DNA of 64,000 nt from Rikenellaceae bacterium (GTDB taxonomy: Bacteria > Bacteroidota > Bacteroidia > Bacteroidales > Rikenellaceae). Below the pieces are notes generated by a model, which saw only the letters and a program-made list of their open reading frames with translations, was not told the DNA's origin and ran no database searches. Where the stretch lies: the NCBI GenBank assembly GCA_015059905.1, contig SUZN01000001.1, positions 372,001 through 436,000 of the forward strand. The letters run 5' to 3'. Position 1 is the stretch's first letter. Each line of letters opens with the position of its first letter. The translations under genes and the position numbers were made by a program. Shown here piece by piece: positions 33,506 through 41,793 of this stretch.

Positions 33506-33514
33506 GGGGGGGGG
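33506..33514. repeat. Homopolymer tract G9
   Basis: Nine consecutive G followed by an AT-rich stretch, about 118 bases before the LRR gene start. Such tracts are prone to slippage. A C9 tract precedes the other LRR gene (60207-60215). Confidence 0.9.
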
Positions 33515-33543
33515 TAATTTTTTTCTTTCTTGAAATATCCAAG

Positions 33544-33589
33544 AAAGTCGGAGCTGTCTATGCATTTGTGTAGATGCTCCGACTTTTAT
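33544..33589 (+). terminator. Intrinsic terminator after the channel gene
   Basis: AAAGTCGGAGC (33544-33554) pairs GCTCCGACTTT (33576-33586) and is followed by TTATTATTTT. The 21-base loop is long but the stem is perfect. Confidence 0.7.
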
Positions 33590-33631
33590 TATTTTAACCA
33601 AATAACATTTATAAACTAAAAACCTTCAATT

Positions 33632-34858
33632 ATGGCTAAGTACGAAATTAAAGACGGTGTGGGAATTATCCCTGAAGGAGAGACAACGATTGCCAATATG
33701 GCGTTTTATTACTGTGAGGAGCTGACTAAAGTCGTTATCCCCAGCAGCGTAACAACAATCGGAAGAGAGGCATTCAGAGGTTGCAAGAATTTGGAGAGTA
33801 TCGAGATTCCAAGCAATGTAACTTCTATTTATGCACTTGCTTTTGCAGGTTGTAGGGCTCTTAAAAGTATAACAATCCCCAAAAAACTATCAATGATTGG
33901 ACTTCAAGCCTTTGATCGTTGTGGTGCATTGACAAGCATCGAGGTAGAGGAGGGGAACTTTATGTATGACTCGCGAAACAGCTGCAATGCCATCATCACC
34001 AGTGCTACAAACACCTTGATACGAGGCTGTTGCAATACTACTATACCAGAAGGTGTTGAGAAGATTGATTCTTACGCATTTAGTGGTTGCAAGGGCATGA
34101 CAAGCATTGTTATTCCCGAAGGTGTGAAGAAGATTGAGAAGTACGCTTTCTTTGAATGTAACGACCTAACAAGTGTTGTAATACCAAAGAGTGTGACAGA
34201 GATTAGCAAGGAGGGTGTTTTTTCGCACTGCAAATCATTGACCAGCATCGTCGTGGAAGAGGGTAACAGCATCTACGACTCGCGCGAGAATTGTAATGCT
34301 ATCATAAAAAACGGCAATACACTTGTCGCAGGTTGTAGCACGAGCGTTATTCCTGATGGTGTGCAGACATTGGGCTATGGTGCCTTTAGCGGATGTGAGA
34401 ACTTAACAAGCATCGTTATCCCTAACAGCGTAACCGAAATTGGAGCTTATGCCTTCAGTGATTGTACTGCGCTCACAGAGGTAGTTATCCCCGACAGCGT
34501 AGAGTACATTTGGGATGGAGCTTTTCGTGATTCTGGACTTACAAGCATCGAGGTGCCAGAGACCGTAAAAGACCTTAACGGCGTCTTTTCTAATTGTAAA
34601 AAGCTGAAAACAGCAACTGTAAAGGGTAAGTTGGAGGATTACAGAGCAAACTGCGTTTTCCCATTTATGGATTGCTCTGCACTCGAGACACTCACCTTCC
34701 TTGATTGTGTGCGCTATATTAAGGAGGAAAGCTGTCATGGATGTAAGTCTTTGAAAAACATCTTTGTTCCAGCTAAAAAGGGTGACTACTACAAAAAGCG
34801 TTTTACAGAGGAGTTGCACCCTCTTATCGTGGAACTTGAGGCTAAAAAGAAGAAATAA
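33632..34858 (+). CDS. BspA-type leucine-rich repeat protein without signal peptide
   Basis: A 408-residue protein made of about a dozen LRR_5 repeats of about 23 residues (pattern LTSIVIPxSVTxIGxxAFxGCxx). Two longer inserts with YDSR..CNAII sit near residues 110 and 210. No signal peptide or membrane segment is seen at the start (MAKYEIKDGVGIIPEGETTI), unlike most BspA proteins, which are surface proteins. It may be cytoplasmic or use another export route. It follows its own terminator-separated region and the G9 tract. Confidence 0.85.
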   Translation: MAKYEIKDGVGIIPEGETTIANMAFYYCEELTKVVIPSSVTTIGREAFRGCKNLESIEIPSNVTSIYALAFAGCRALKSITIPKKLSMIGLQAFDRCGALTSIEVEEGNFMYDSRNSCNAIITSATNTLIRGCCNTTIPEGVEKIDSYAFSGCKGMTSIVIPEGVKKIEKYAFFECNDLTSVVIPKSVTEISKEGVFSHCKSLTSIVVEEGNSIYDSRENCNAIIKNGNTLVAGCSTSVIPDGVQTLGYGAFSGCENLTSIVIPNSVTEIGAYAFSDCTALTEVVIPDSVEYIWDGAFRDSGLTSIEVPETVKDLNGVFSNCKKLKTATVKGKLEDYRANCVFPFMDCSALETLTFLDCVRYIKEESCHGCKSLKNIFVPAKKGDYYKKRFTEELHPLIVELEAKKKK

Positions 34859-35290
34859 ATAATCCGTATTTATAACTATAAGCAAACCAGAAATCTCTGG
34901 CGATAATGCAATTTAGATCGCCAGAGGTTGCTGGTATTTCAAAGAAGTATATTTGACAACACCAAAGCTTTCTTGAGAGTTTGTTGACCAAATAGACTCC
35001 CTTCCGTCTTTCCCACACTGGAACTCGGCAATGTGCAACAAGAAAGCCGTACTCTGGCGGAATTGGCTACTACGCAGACCTCGATCTGCTTTGCTTAACG
35101 GATTTTTGTATTCAACATCTTCATTAAAACAATCATCATCCTGTAAAAACATAAAAACACTTATTCGATGTTTATAATTTGTCCGATTTTTTGTAAATTT
35201 GTTTCAGAGAATGTTGCGAAGGTGCTAATGGAGGATTGAAGAGGGTGTCGCACGTCAACAGCAGCTGAATAATAACCTAATTTTACATCA
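34859..35290. other. Intergenic region between LRR and esterase genes
   Basis: It holds a perfect 10-pair hairpin CTCTGGCGAT/ATCGCCAGAG (34895-34926) without a T run, a possible minus-strand small frame (34913-35152), and a plus -7 motif TAAATTTG (35194-35201) for the esterase gene. No other gene was seen. Confidence 0.6.
34913..35152 (-). CDS. Possible small hypothetical protein or gene relic
   Basis: A 79-residue frame (MFLQDDDCFNEDVEYKNPLS...). It has a start with no clear ribosome site, no promoter match and a stop inside the 34895-34926 hairpin loop. Composition is not obviously non-coding. It could be a degraded fragment. Listed with low confidence. Confidence 0.25.
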   Translation of the reverse strand: MFLQDDDCFNEDVEYKNPLSKADRGLRSSQFRQSTAFLLHIAEFQCGKDGRESIWSTNSQESFGVVKYTSLKYQQPLAI

Positions 35291-36235
35291 ATGAAAAGAA
35301 TTGTAGCTCTTTTGCTGTTTTTAATCTGTGCTTGGGGCGGTGTCAGCGCAAACGGAAGTGCACACGGGAGCGTGAACGCAAACGCAAACGCAAACACAAA
35401 CGCAAACGTAAACGCAAACGTAAACAAGGACAATGGAACACTTACCGAACATACAATCAAGCACAAAGGCATTGAATACACCTACTATCTTTACACTCCC
35501 CAAAATCTGCCGAAGGATGCTCCTCTGGTGATGGTTTTTCACGGTTATGATGGGCGCAATCTGCCTGCGTTAAGTTACGGTTTTAACCCTGTCGCTGACC
35601 AGAATGGTTTTGCGGTGTGTTATCCGAGTGGACCAAAAGATTTTCGAGGTGCGGCCTGCTGGGCGGTCGGTTACTCGTTTCATGTTGAGAATGGCTGGGA
35701 GCGCGATGATGTGGGCTTTACAATAAAGTTGGTCCGCCATTTGCAAAAAGAGTATGGTTTCTCAAGGCATAATGTTTTTGCCACAGGTCACTCAAACGGT
35801 GGCGAGATGAGCTATCTTTTGGCTTACAAGGCGTCGCATATCTTCGCGGCTGTGGCTCCTATTTCGGGCTTGACGATGGAGTGGATGTATCGTGAGTTGA
35901 AGGCAAAGCGCCCCATTCCTCTGCTGGAGATACACGGAACGAAGGATGTTGTCTCAAAATGGGAGGGCGACCCCGATAACAAGGATGGTTGGGGTGAGTA
36001 TATCGCCGTTCCTCGTGCGGTGAGCTATTGGGCAGCGGTAAATCGCTGTACGCACGAGGAGCGAGAGGAGTTGCCACAACGTAATAACAAGGTCATAGCG
36101 CACCGATATGTTGATGGTATTGGCGGTAATCAGGTGTGGCTCTATGAGGTGGTTGGCGGCTCGCACTCGTGGGCGGATGGGGATATGAATCCCGCCGCCG
36201 AGATTTGGAAATTTTTTAGTCTGTATATCAAGTAA
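35291..36235 (+). CDS. Secreted alpha/beta-hydrolase esterase (CE1/LpqC-like)
   Basis: A 314-residue protein with a signal peptide (MKRIVALLLFLICAWGGVSA). An Asn-Ala/Asn-Val low-complexity linker (about residues 29-45) follows, then an esterase domain. The nucleophile is Ser168 in GHSNGG, the acid is Asp in HGTKD (about 217) and the base is His in GGSHSW (about 292). The oxyanion motif is MVFHGYDG. This is the fold of polyhydroxybutyrate depolymerase and feruloyl esterases of CE1. It probably deacylates plant polysaccharides in the periplasm; the substrate is not known. It is followed by GH130 with 28 bases between. Confidence 0.85.
   Translation: MKRIVALLLFLICAWGGVSANGSAHGSVNANANANTNANVNANVNKDNGTLTEHTIKHKGIEYTYYLYTPQNLPKDAPLVMVFHGYDGRNLPALSYGFNPVADQNGFAVCYPSGPKDFRGAACWAVGYSFHVENGWERDDVGFTIKLVRHLQKEYGFSRHNVFATGHSNGGEMSYLLAYKASHIFAAVAPISGLTMEWMYRELKAKRPIPLLEIHGTKDVVSKWEGDPDNKDGWGEYIAVPRAVSYWAAVNRCTHEEREELPQRNNKVIAHRYVDGIGGNQVWLYEVVGGSHSWADGDMNPAAEIWKFFSLYIK
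35375..35422 (+). repeat. In-frame hexanucleotide repeat (AACGCA)8, degenerate
   Basis: Eight hexamers, AACGCA or one-base variants (AACACA, AACGTA), encode alternating Asn-Ala, Asn-Thr and Asn-Val in the esterase linker. Copy-number change would lengthen the linker by two residues without a frameshift. Confidence 0.85.
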
Positions 36236-36263
36236 AGAGTTTACATATTATTAACTATCAATT

Positions 36264-37388
36264 ATGAAGCTAAACTCAATTATGAAGAGGAACTTTATCT
36301 TATGCTGTGCGCTTGCCTTTGTGTTATCTGCGGCGGCGCAGACCAAAGACAAGGATTGGGCGTGGATGGATTTTGTGCGACCTGTGGGTGTGAATCCAGT
36401 GATGTCGCCTACGGTAAACAGCCTGTTCTATTGCCCAATGCAAGGTAGAGCTATGTTGTGGGAGGAAAGTGATACGTTTAACCCTGCTGCAACGGTGCTG
36501 AATGGTCGTGTGGTGCTGCTATATCGTGCCGAGGATAACTCTGCTACGGGCATTGGTCAGCGCACTTCGCGCATCGGTTACGCCTCATCGGACGACGGAC
36601 TCCATTTTGAGCGACACGGTGCTCCTGTGTTGTATCCCAACCCCTCGGATAGTCAGGCGGAGTTTGAGTGCCCTGGTGGATGCGAGGACCCTCGTGTTGC
36701 GATGACCGAGGATGGCACCTATGTGATGTTCTACACCCAGTGGAATCGCAAGGTGGCACGCCTGGCAGTTGCTACTTCGCGCGACTTGATTCACTGGATA
36801 AAGCACGGCTCGGTATTCGCCCAGGCGTATGGAGGTCGTTTTAAGGATAATTTCTCAAAGTCGGCATCTATTGTGACGAAGATGAAGGGCGGCAAGCAGG
36901 TGATTGCCAAAATCAATGGTAAATATTGGCTCTATTGGGGCGAGACCTTTGTAAATGTAGCAACCTCGGATGATTTGGTAAATTGGACTCCTATGCTTGA
37001 TGCGGAGGGTAATCTGTTGCGTGTGATGGAGCCTCGTGAGGGGTATTTCGATAGTCACCTTACAGAGTGCGGTCCTCCTGCTATCCTCACCAAGAAGGGT
37101 ATCCTGCTCATCTACAACGGCAAAAATCTGCCAGGCGACAAGGGCGACAGCCGCTACACCGCTAACGCTTATTGTGCTGGTCAGGCTCTGTTCGATGCCA
37201 AGAATCCAGCGCGATTTAAGGACCGCCTGGATGAGCCTTTCTTCATCCCCGAGACCGATTTCGAGAAGAGTGGTCAATACCCCGCAGGAACAGTTTTCGT
37301 TGAGGGTCTGGTGCCATTCAAAGGTGCGTGGTATCTCTATTACGGTTGCGCCGATTCGCGTGTGAGTGTGGCTGTTAGACAAGAGTAG
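36264..37388 (+). CDS. GH130 family secreted phosphorylase/hydrolase
   Basis: A 374-residue protein with a signal peptide (MKRNFILCCALAFVLSAAAQ from Met7, or from ATG 36264). A five-bladed beta-propeller of family GH130 follows: GGCEDPR near residue 138-143 with the catalytic Asp, MFYTQWNRK, DLIHWIKHG, SHLTECGPP, YYGCADSRVSVA. The family acts on beta-mannosides by phosphorolysis or hydrolysis. Secretion argues for a periplasmic hydrolase-type member. It is probably in a unit with the esterase. Confidence 0.88.
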   Translation: MKLNSIMKRNFILCCALAFVLSAAAQTKDKDWAWMDFVRPVGVNPVMSPTVNSLFYCPMQGRAMLWEESDTFNPAATVLNGRVVLLYRAEDNSATGIGQRTSRIGYASSDDGLHFERHGAPVLYPNPSDSQAEFECPGGCEDPRVAMTEDGTYVMFYTQWNRKVARLAVATSRDLIHWIKHGSVFAQAYGGRFKDNFSKSASIVTKMKGGKQVIAKINGKYWLYWGETFVNVATSDDLVNWTPMLDAEGNLLRVMEPREGYFDSHLTECGPPAILTKKGILLIYNGKNLPGDKGDSRYTANAYCAGQALFDAKNPARFKDRLDEPFFIPETDFEKSGQYPAGTVFVEGLVPFKGAWYLYYGCADSRVSVAVRQE

Positions 37389-37414
37389 AAATTAGTGATA
37401 GTGCCCGACCTAGT

Positions 37415-38221
37415 TTAGTTGGGCATTGTTGTTTTAAGCGAGTAGGCAATCTCTCTTACCGTGCGGCATTTCTCGGTGGGGGAGTTGCCCTCGATAAGGT
37501 CTGCATCAAGCGGTGAGCCGAATACAATCCTGAAACATCTGCCGCGCTGGCGAAACAACTCATCGGCAAGCAACAGCAGCTCCACATTTAGCCGTATGCC
37601 GAGCGCGCGGCGCACCCTGTAAATATTATAAAATCGCCGCGACAGAGTGCCATCTACATATACAGGCACAATCTTTCTGTGGTATCGTTTAGCGTCCTTG
37701 ATAAAGCGGTTGTGCCACTCGGTGTCCGCCACCTCGCCCTTTGTTATGCGCGAGCAGAAACCCGCAGGAAAGGTCAAAATCTGCTTGCTTTGAGAGTCAA
37801 GTGCGGCGTGATATGTCTGGGAATGAAGGCTATGCTGGTTGCCATATTTATTGATTGGAATCCATAGCGGTTTTAGCGGTTCAATATGCATAAGCATATC
37901 ATTTACAATCGTTCCGACGTCGCTAAATCTGCCTAGCAGAGCATCCGTAATCATCAATCCGTCGGCTCCTCCAAAAGGGTGGTTTGCGACAAAAATATAT
38001 CTGTCGTCGAGTGGAATTTTAGCGCTTTCTAAAATCTTATATTTGATGTTTAACTCCTTGAGTGCGTGTTTGATAAACTGCGCGGGAGTGAGATGCTCGC
38101 CCGAAGATATAATTTGGTTTATCTCTGTTTGATGAATAGCTTTTTCCGCCACTCGAATGAGCCATTTTGGTAGTCTTCGATTGGTGCGTTTGTGAATAAT
38201 GTTTTCGATATCAATCAGCAT
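37415..38221 (-). CDS. Lysophospholipid acyltransferase-like protein (GlsA-like)
   Basis: A 268-residue PlsC-fold protein. The motif NHPFGGADG (80-88) has the His-x5-Asp spacing, in place of the usual His-x4-Asp. FPAGFCSR and VPVYVDG follow. The sequence recalls Bacteroides GlsA, the O-acyltransferase that makes glycine lipids, so that is the best guess. A partner GlsB is not in the window. No membrane helix is evident. It is transcribed against its neighbours. Confidence 0.7.
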   Translation of the reverse strand: MLIDIENIIHKRTNRRLPKWLIRVAEKAIHQTEINQIISSGEHLTPAQFIKHALKELNIKYKILESAKIPLDDRYIFVANHPFGGADGLMITDALLGRFSDVGTIVNDMLMHIEPLKPLWIPINKYGNQHSLHSQTYHAALDSQSKQILTFPAGFCSRITKGEVADTEWHNRFIKDAKRYHRKIVPVYVDGTLSRRFYNIYRVRRALGIRLNVELLLLADELFRQRGRCFRIVFGSPLDADLIEGNSPTEKCRTVREIAYSLKTTMPN

Positions 38222-38359
38222 AAAATTCCTCGGTTAAATAGCACTCTGCGAAATATGAAAAATGGCATAAATTTTCATTTTGCAACGTTGCTATGAAAAA
38301 ATCGTTCCACAATAGGAATTTTTGTGGTTTAATTCTACTTCAGCGAAGCGATTATTTCG

Positions 38360-38367
38360 TATATTTG
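38360..38367 (+). promoter_or_regulatory. -7 promoter element of the NagX-like gene
   Basis: TATATTTG, 26 bases before ATG 38393. No -33 at consensus spacing was seen. Confidence 0.5.
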
Positions 38368-38392
38368 TAATCAAAGTAAAAAATCACTACCT

Positions 38393-39502
38393 ATGAATTC
38401 AAATCGTTTACAATCTTTGGATGCCCTGCGAGGCTTCGATATGTTTTTTATTATGGGTCTTTCGGGCCTGATTACAGCGTTGTGTGCGCTTGCACCTTGT
38501 GGTTTTACCGAGGAGCTTGCTCTGCAGATGAAACACGTTGAGTGGGATGGTCTGCGTCATCACGACACCATCTTTCCTCTATTCCTCTTCCTGGCGGGTG
38601 TGTCGTTCCCATTCTCTTACGCTCGTCAGCGCGAGATGGGCGCCTCTTCGGCTAAAATCTATTGGAAGATTGTGCGTCGCGGCATAGTTCTCGTCTTGCT
38701 TGGAATGGTCTATAATGGTCTGTTTAAGCTCGATTTCGATTCTCTGCGTTGTGCTAGTGTGCTGGGTCGTATAGGTTTGGCGTGGATGTTTGCGGCATTG
38801 TTGTTTGTGAGTTGTGGCGTGAAGGCGCGCGTGGCGATAAGTGTTACTATTTTAATTGGTTACGCTCTGCTTATTAAGTTTGTCGGAGCGCCCGATGTCG
38901 AAGGTGCTGACCCGCTTTCGATGCAGGGAAATCTGGTGGGATATATTGACCGATTGTTTATGCCTGGTCGTTTGATTTATGATGGTGGCAGATTTGACCC
39001 CGAGGGATTGCTCTCTACCTTGCCTGCTGTTGTGACAGCTATGCTTGGTATGTTTACGGGTGAGTTAATACGCCTTCCCGAGCAGCGTCTGTCGGGTAAT
39101 AGAAAGTGTCACTATATGGTTGGAGCAGCTGTCGTTTTGGCTTTGGTTGCTATTGTTTTCGACGGTTTTGTTCCTGTAAATAAAATGTTGTGGTCGAGCA
39201 CGTTTGTCTGCGCGGTGGGCGCCTATTCGCTGGCAATGATGGCGCTGTTCTATTATATTGTTGATGTGCGCGGCTGGCGCAGTTGGACTTTGCCATTCAG
39301 AGTTGTGGGTATGAACTCCATTACGATCTACCTGGCGCAGCGAATTATCAATTTTGGAGGCATCTCAACCTTTTTTTTTGGTGGTGTGGCGAAGCTCTGT
39401 CCCGAGCAGTGGGCTACGGTGGTACACTCCGTAGGTTATCTGCTTGTGAGCTGGCTTTTCCTCTATTTCCTCTACCGAAAGAAGGTATTCTTGAAGGTGT
39501 AG
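38393..39502 (+). CDS. NagX/HGSNAT-like membrane acetyltransferase-type protein (DUF5009)
   Basis: A 369-residue protein with about ten membrane helices. The start SLDALRGFDMFFIMG and the loop HHDTIFPLFLFLAGVSFPFS are typical of the NagX/DUF5009 relatives of heparan-glucosaminide N-acetyltransferase. The His in DGLRHHDTI is the likely active-site His. In Bacteroidetes these are linked to amino-sugar or glycan use. It has its own promoter. The name is by motif, the substrate is inference. Confidence 0.8.
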   Translation: MNSNRLQSLDALRGFDMFFIMGLSGLITALCALAPCGFTEELALQMKHVEWDGLRHHDTIFPLFLFLAGVSFPFSYARQREMGASSAKIYWKIVRRGIVLVLLGMVYNGLFKLDFDSLRCASVLGRIGLAWMFAALLFVSCGVKARVAISVTILIGYALLIKFVGAPDVEGADPLSMQGNLVGYIDRLFMPGRLIYDGGRFDPEGLLSTLPAVVTAMLGMFTGELIRLPEQRLSGNRKCHYMVGAAVVLALVAIVFDGFVPVNKMLWSSTFVCAVGAYSLAMMALFYYIVDVRGWRSWTLPFRVVGMNSITIYLAQRIINFGGISTFFFGGVAKLCPEQWATVVHSVGYLLVSWLFLYFLYRKKVFLKV

Positions 39503-39506
39503 TCGT

Positions 39507-39526
39507 TACATTACTTCAGTAATGTA
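39507..39526. promoter_or_regulatory. Inverted repeat upstream of the suf operon
   Basis: TACATTACT-TC-AGTAATGTA is perfect over nine pairs. It lies where the -33 element of the suf promoter should be, and no T run follows, so an operator is more likely than a terminator. The regulator is unknown. Confidence 0.5.
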
Positions 39527-39548
39527 TGGTAAAATTGCATTTTTTTTG

Positions 39549-39556
39549 TAATTTTG
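39549..39556 (+). promoter_or_regulatory. -7 promoter element of the suf operon
   Basis: TAATTTTG matches TAnnTTTG, with predicted transcript start near 39563, just before ATG 39576. The -33 region overlaps the palindrome at 39507-39526. Confidence 0.6.
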
Positions 39557-39575
39557 CCACCTATAATTGCATATT

Positions 39576-41012
39576 ATGGCTGAAAAAGAGATAATAGATA
39601 CTATTGAGGGCGAATACAAATACGGTTTTACGACTGATATTGAGACCGAAACCATCGCCCGAGGCTTGAATGAGGATGTTGTGCGCCTCATTTCAGCCAA
39701 GAAACAGGAGCCTGAATGGATGCTTGAGCGTCGATTGAAGGCTTTTCGTCATTGGCAGAAGATGCCACTGCCCGAGTGGGCGCACCTTGATATTCCCGAA
39801 ATTGATTTTCAGGATATCATCTACTATGCCGCCCCCAAGCAGATTAAAAAACTCGGCTCGATGGACGAGGTTGATCCTGAGCTCAAGCGCACGTTTGACA
39901 AGTTGGGTATTCCTCTCGAGGAGCAGATGGCTCTGGCGGGTGTTGCCGTTGATGCTGTGATGGACTCGGTGTCGGTCAAGACCACCTTCCGCGAGACATT
40001 GGCTGAAAAGGGCATCATCTTTTGCTCTATTTCGGAGGCTATACGCGAGTATCCCGACCTGGTGCAGAAGTATCTGGGCTCGGTTGTGCCTTATACCGAT
40101 AACTTCTACGCAGCACTTAATGCCGCAGTCTTTTCTGATGGCTCGTTCTGCTATATCCCCAAGGGAGTACGATGCCCTATGGAGCTTTCGACCTACTTCC
40201 GTATCAATGCCGAGAATACGGGTCAGTTCGAGCGTACGTTGCTGGTTGCAGACGAGGACGCTTATGTGAGCTATCTGGAGGGGTGTACTGCGCCACGTCG
40301 TGACGAAAATCAGCTCCACGCTGCCGTCGTTGAGATTGTCGTTGAGCGTGATGCCGAGGTTAAGTATTCGACAGTGCAGAATTGGTATCCAGGCGATAAG
40401 GATGGCAAGGGCGGCATCTATAACTTTGTGACCAAGCGAGGCTTGTGCCGTGAGAATGCGCGTTTGTCGTGGACACAGGTTGAGACAGGCTCTGCCATCA
40501 CGTGGAAATATCCGAGCTGTGTGCTGCTGGGTGATAACTCTGTGGGCGAGTTCTACTCGGTTGCTATGACCAATAACTACCAGCAGGCAGATACAGGCAC
40601 CAAGATGATACACCTGGGTCGCAACACCCGTAGCCGTATCGTGTCGAAGGGTATCTCGGCAGGCAAGAGTCAGAATGCCTATCGTGGTCTGGTGCGTGTG
40701 TCGAAGGGCGCGGAAAATGCGCGTAACTACTCGCAGTGTGACTCGCTGCTTATTGGCGATAAGTGCGGAGCGCACACCTTCCCTGTGATTGAGTCGGCCA
40801 ATGCGTCGGCAGTTGTTGAGCACGAGGCAACAACTTCGAAGATTTCCGAGGAGCAGCTTTTGTATTGCCGTCAGCGAGGTCTTTCGACCGAGGATGCAGT
40901 TGGTCTTATCGTGAATGGCTATGCCCGCGAAGTGATTGCCAAGTTGCCTATGGAGTTTGCCGTTGAGGCGCAGAAGCTGCTTGCTATTAACCTTGAGGGC
41001 TCGGTTGGATAA
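39576..41012 (+). CDS. sufB: Fe-S cluster assembly protein SufB
   Basis: A scaffold subunit of the SufBC2D complex for Fe-S cluster assembly. 478 residues from ATG 39576; a TTG nine bases earlier is less likely. Features: [38 protein letters not shown], and the C-terminal [20 protein letters not shown] with the cluster-linked Cys. It is the first of four genes sufB-C-D-S. Confidence 0.97.
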   Translation: MAEKEIIDTIEGEYKYGFTTDIETETIARGLNEDVVRLISAKKQEPEWMLERRLKAFRHWQKMPLPEWAHLDIPEIDFQDIIYYAAPKQIKKLGSMDEVDPELKRTFDKLGIPLEEQMALAGVAVDAVMDSVSVKTTFRETLAEKGIIFCSISEAIREYPDLVQKYLGSVVPYTDNFYAALNAAVFSDGSFCYIPKGVRCPMELSTYFRINAENTGQFERTLLVADEDAYVSYLEGCTAPRRDENQLHAAVVEIVVERDAEVKYSTVQNWYPGDKDGKGGIYNFVTKRGLCRENARLSWTQVETGSAITWKYPSCVLLGDNSVGEFYSVAMTNNYQQADTGTKMIHLGRNTRSRIVSKGISAGKSQNAYRGLVRVSKGAENARNYSQCDSLLIGDKCGAHTFPVIESANASAVVEHEATTSKISEEQLLYCRQRGLSTEDAVGLIVNGYAREVIAKLPMEFAVEAQKLLAINLEGSVG

Positions 41013-41039
41013 TATTAGAATTGAGTAAAAAGAAGATAT

Positions 41040-41792
41040 ATGTTAAAGATAACAAATTTGCACGCCAGCGTTGAGGATAAGGAGATTCTTCGAGGCATTA
41101 ACCTTGAAGTACACGCAGGCGAGGTACACGCCATAATGGGACCTAATGGTTCGGGAAAATCTACACTCGCATCTGTTTTGGCGGGCAACGAGAAGTTCAC
41201 CGTCACCGAGGGCGAGGTTGAGTTTATGGGTCAAAATCTGTTGGAACTCTCGATTGAGGATCGTGCCCGTATGGGTATGTTCCTTGGTTTTCAGTATCCT
41301 GTGGAGATTCCAGGTGTTACGATGGCTAACTTTATGAAGATGGCTGTCAATGAGCAGCGTAAGTTTCGTGGTGAGGAGCCTCTCACGGCGGGCGAGTTTT
41401 TGCGTATGATGCGCGAGAAGAGTGCCGTTGTGGAGCTTGACTCTAAACTCACCAACCGTGCTGTGAACGAGGGTTTCTCGGGTGGTGAGAAGAAGAAGAA
41501 CGAGATTTTTCAGATGGCTATGCTTCAGCCAAAGCTCGCTGTGTTGGATGAGACCGATTCAGGTCTTGATATTGACGCTTTGCGTATCGTAGCTACAGGT
41601 GTGACGAAGTTGCACACCGAGGAGAATGCAACGGTTGTGATTACTCACTATCAGCGACTGCTTGATTACATTGTACCCGACTATGTTCACGTTCTCTATC
41701 ACGGTCGCATAATCTACACTGGCGACAAGACTCTTGCGCTGAAGCTTGAGAAGGATGGTTACGATTGGCTTATTAACGAATACGATAAGTAG
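41040..41792 (+). CDS. sufC: Fe-S assembly ATPase SufC
   Basis: A 250-residue ABC-type ATPase. Walker A is GPNGSGKST, the signature is FSGGEKKKNEI and Walker B is LAVLDETDSGLD. It drives conformational change of SufBD. It lies 27 bases after sufB, and sufD starts one base after its stop. Confidence 0.97.
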   Translation: MLKITNLHASVEDKEILRGINLEVHAGEVHAIMGPNGSGKSTLASVLAGNEKFTVTEGEVEFMGQNLLELSIEDRARMGMFLGFQYPVEIPGVTMANFMKMAVNEQRKFRGEEPLTAGEFLRMMREKSAVVELDSKLTNRAVNEGFSGGEKKKNEIFQMAMLQPKLAVLDETDSGLDIDALRIVATGVTKLHTEENATVVITHYQRLLDYIVPDYVHVLYHGRIIYTGDKTLALKLEKDGYDWLINEYDK

Positions 41793-41793
41793 A

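Noticed and set aside
33382..33573. Small frame over the G9 tract
   Set aside because: It starts inside the channel gene, runs through the G9 tract and ends inside the terminator. No ribosome site or motif supports it.
39693..40823. A 376-codon open frame on the minus strand
   Set aside because: It overlaps sufB completely. SufB has strong family motifs, while the antisense product has none.
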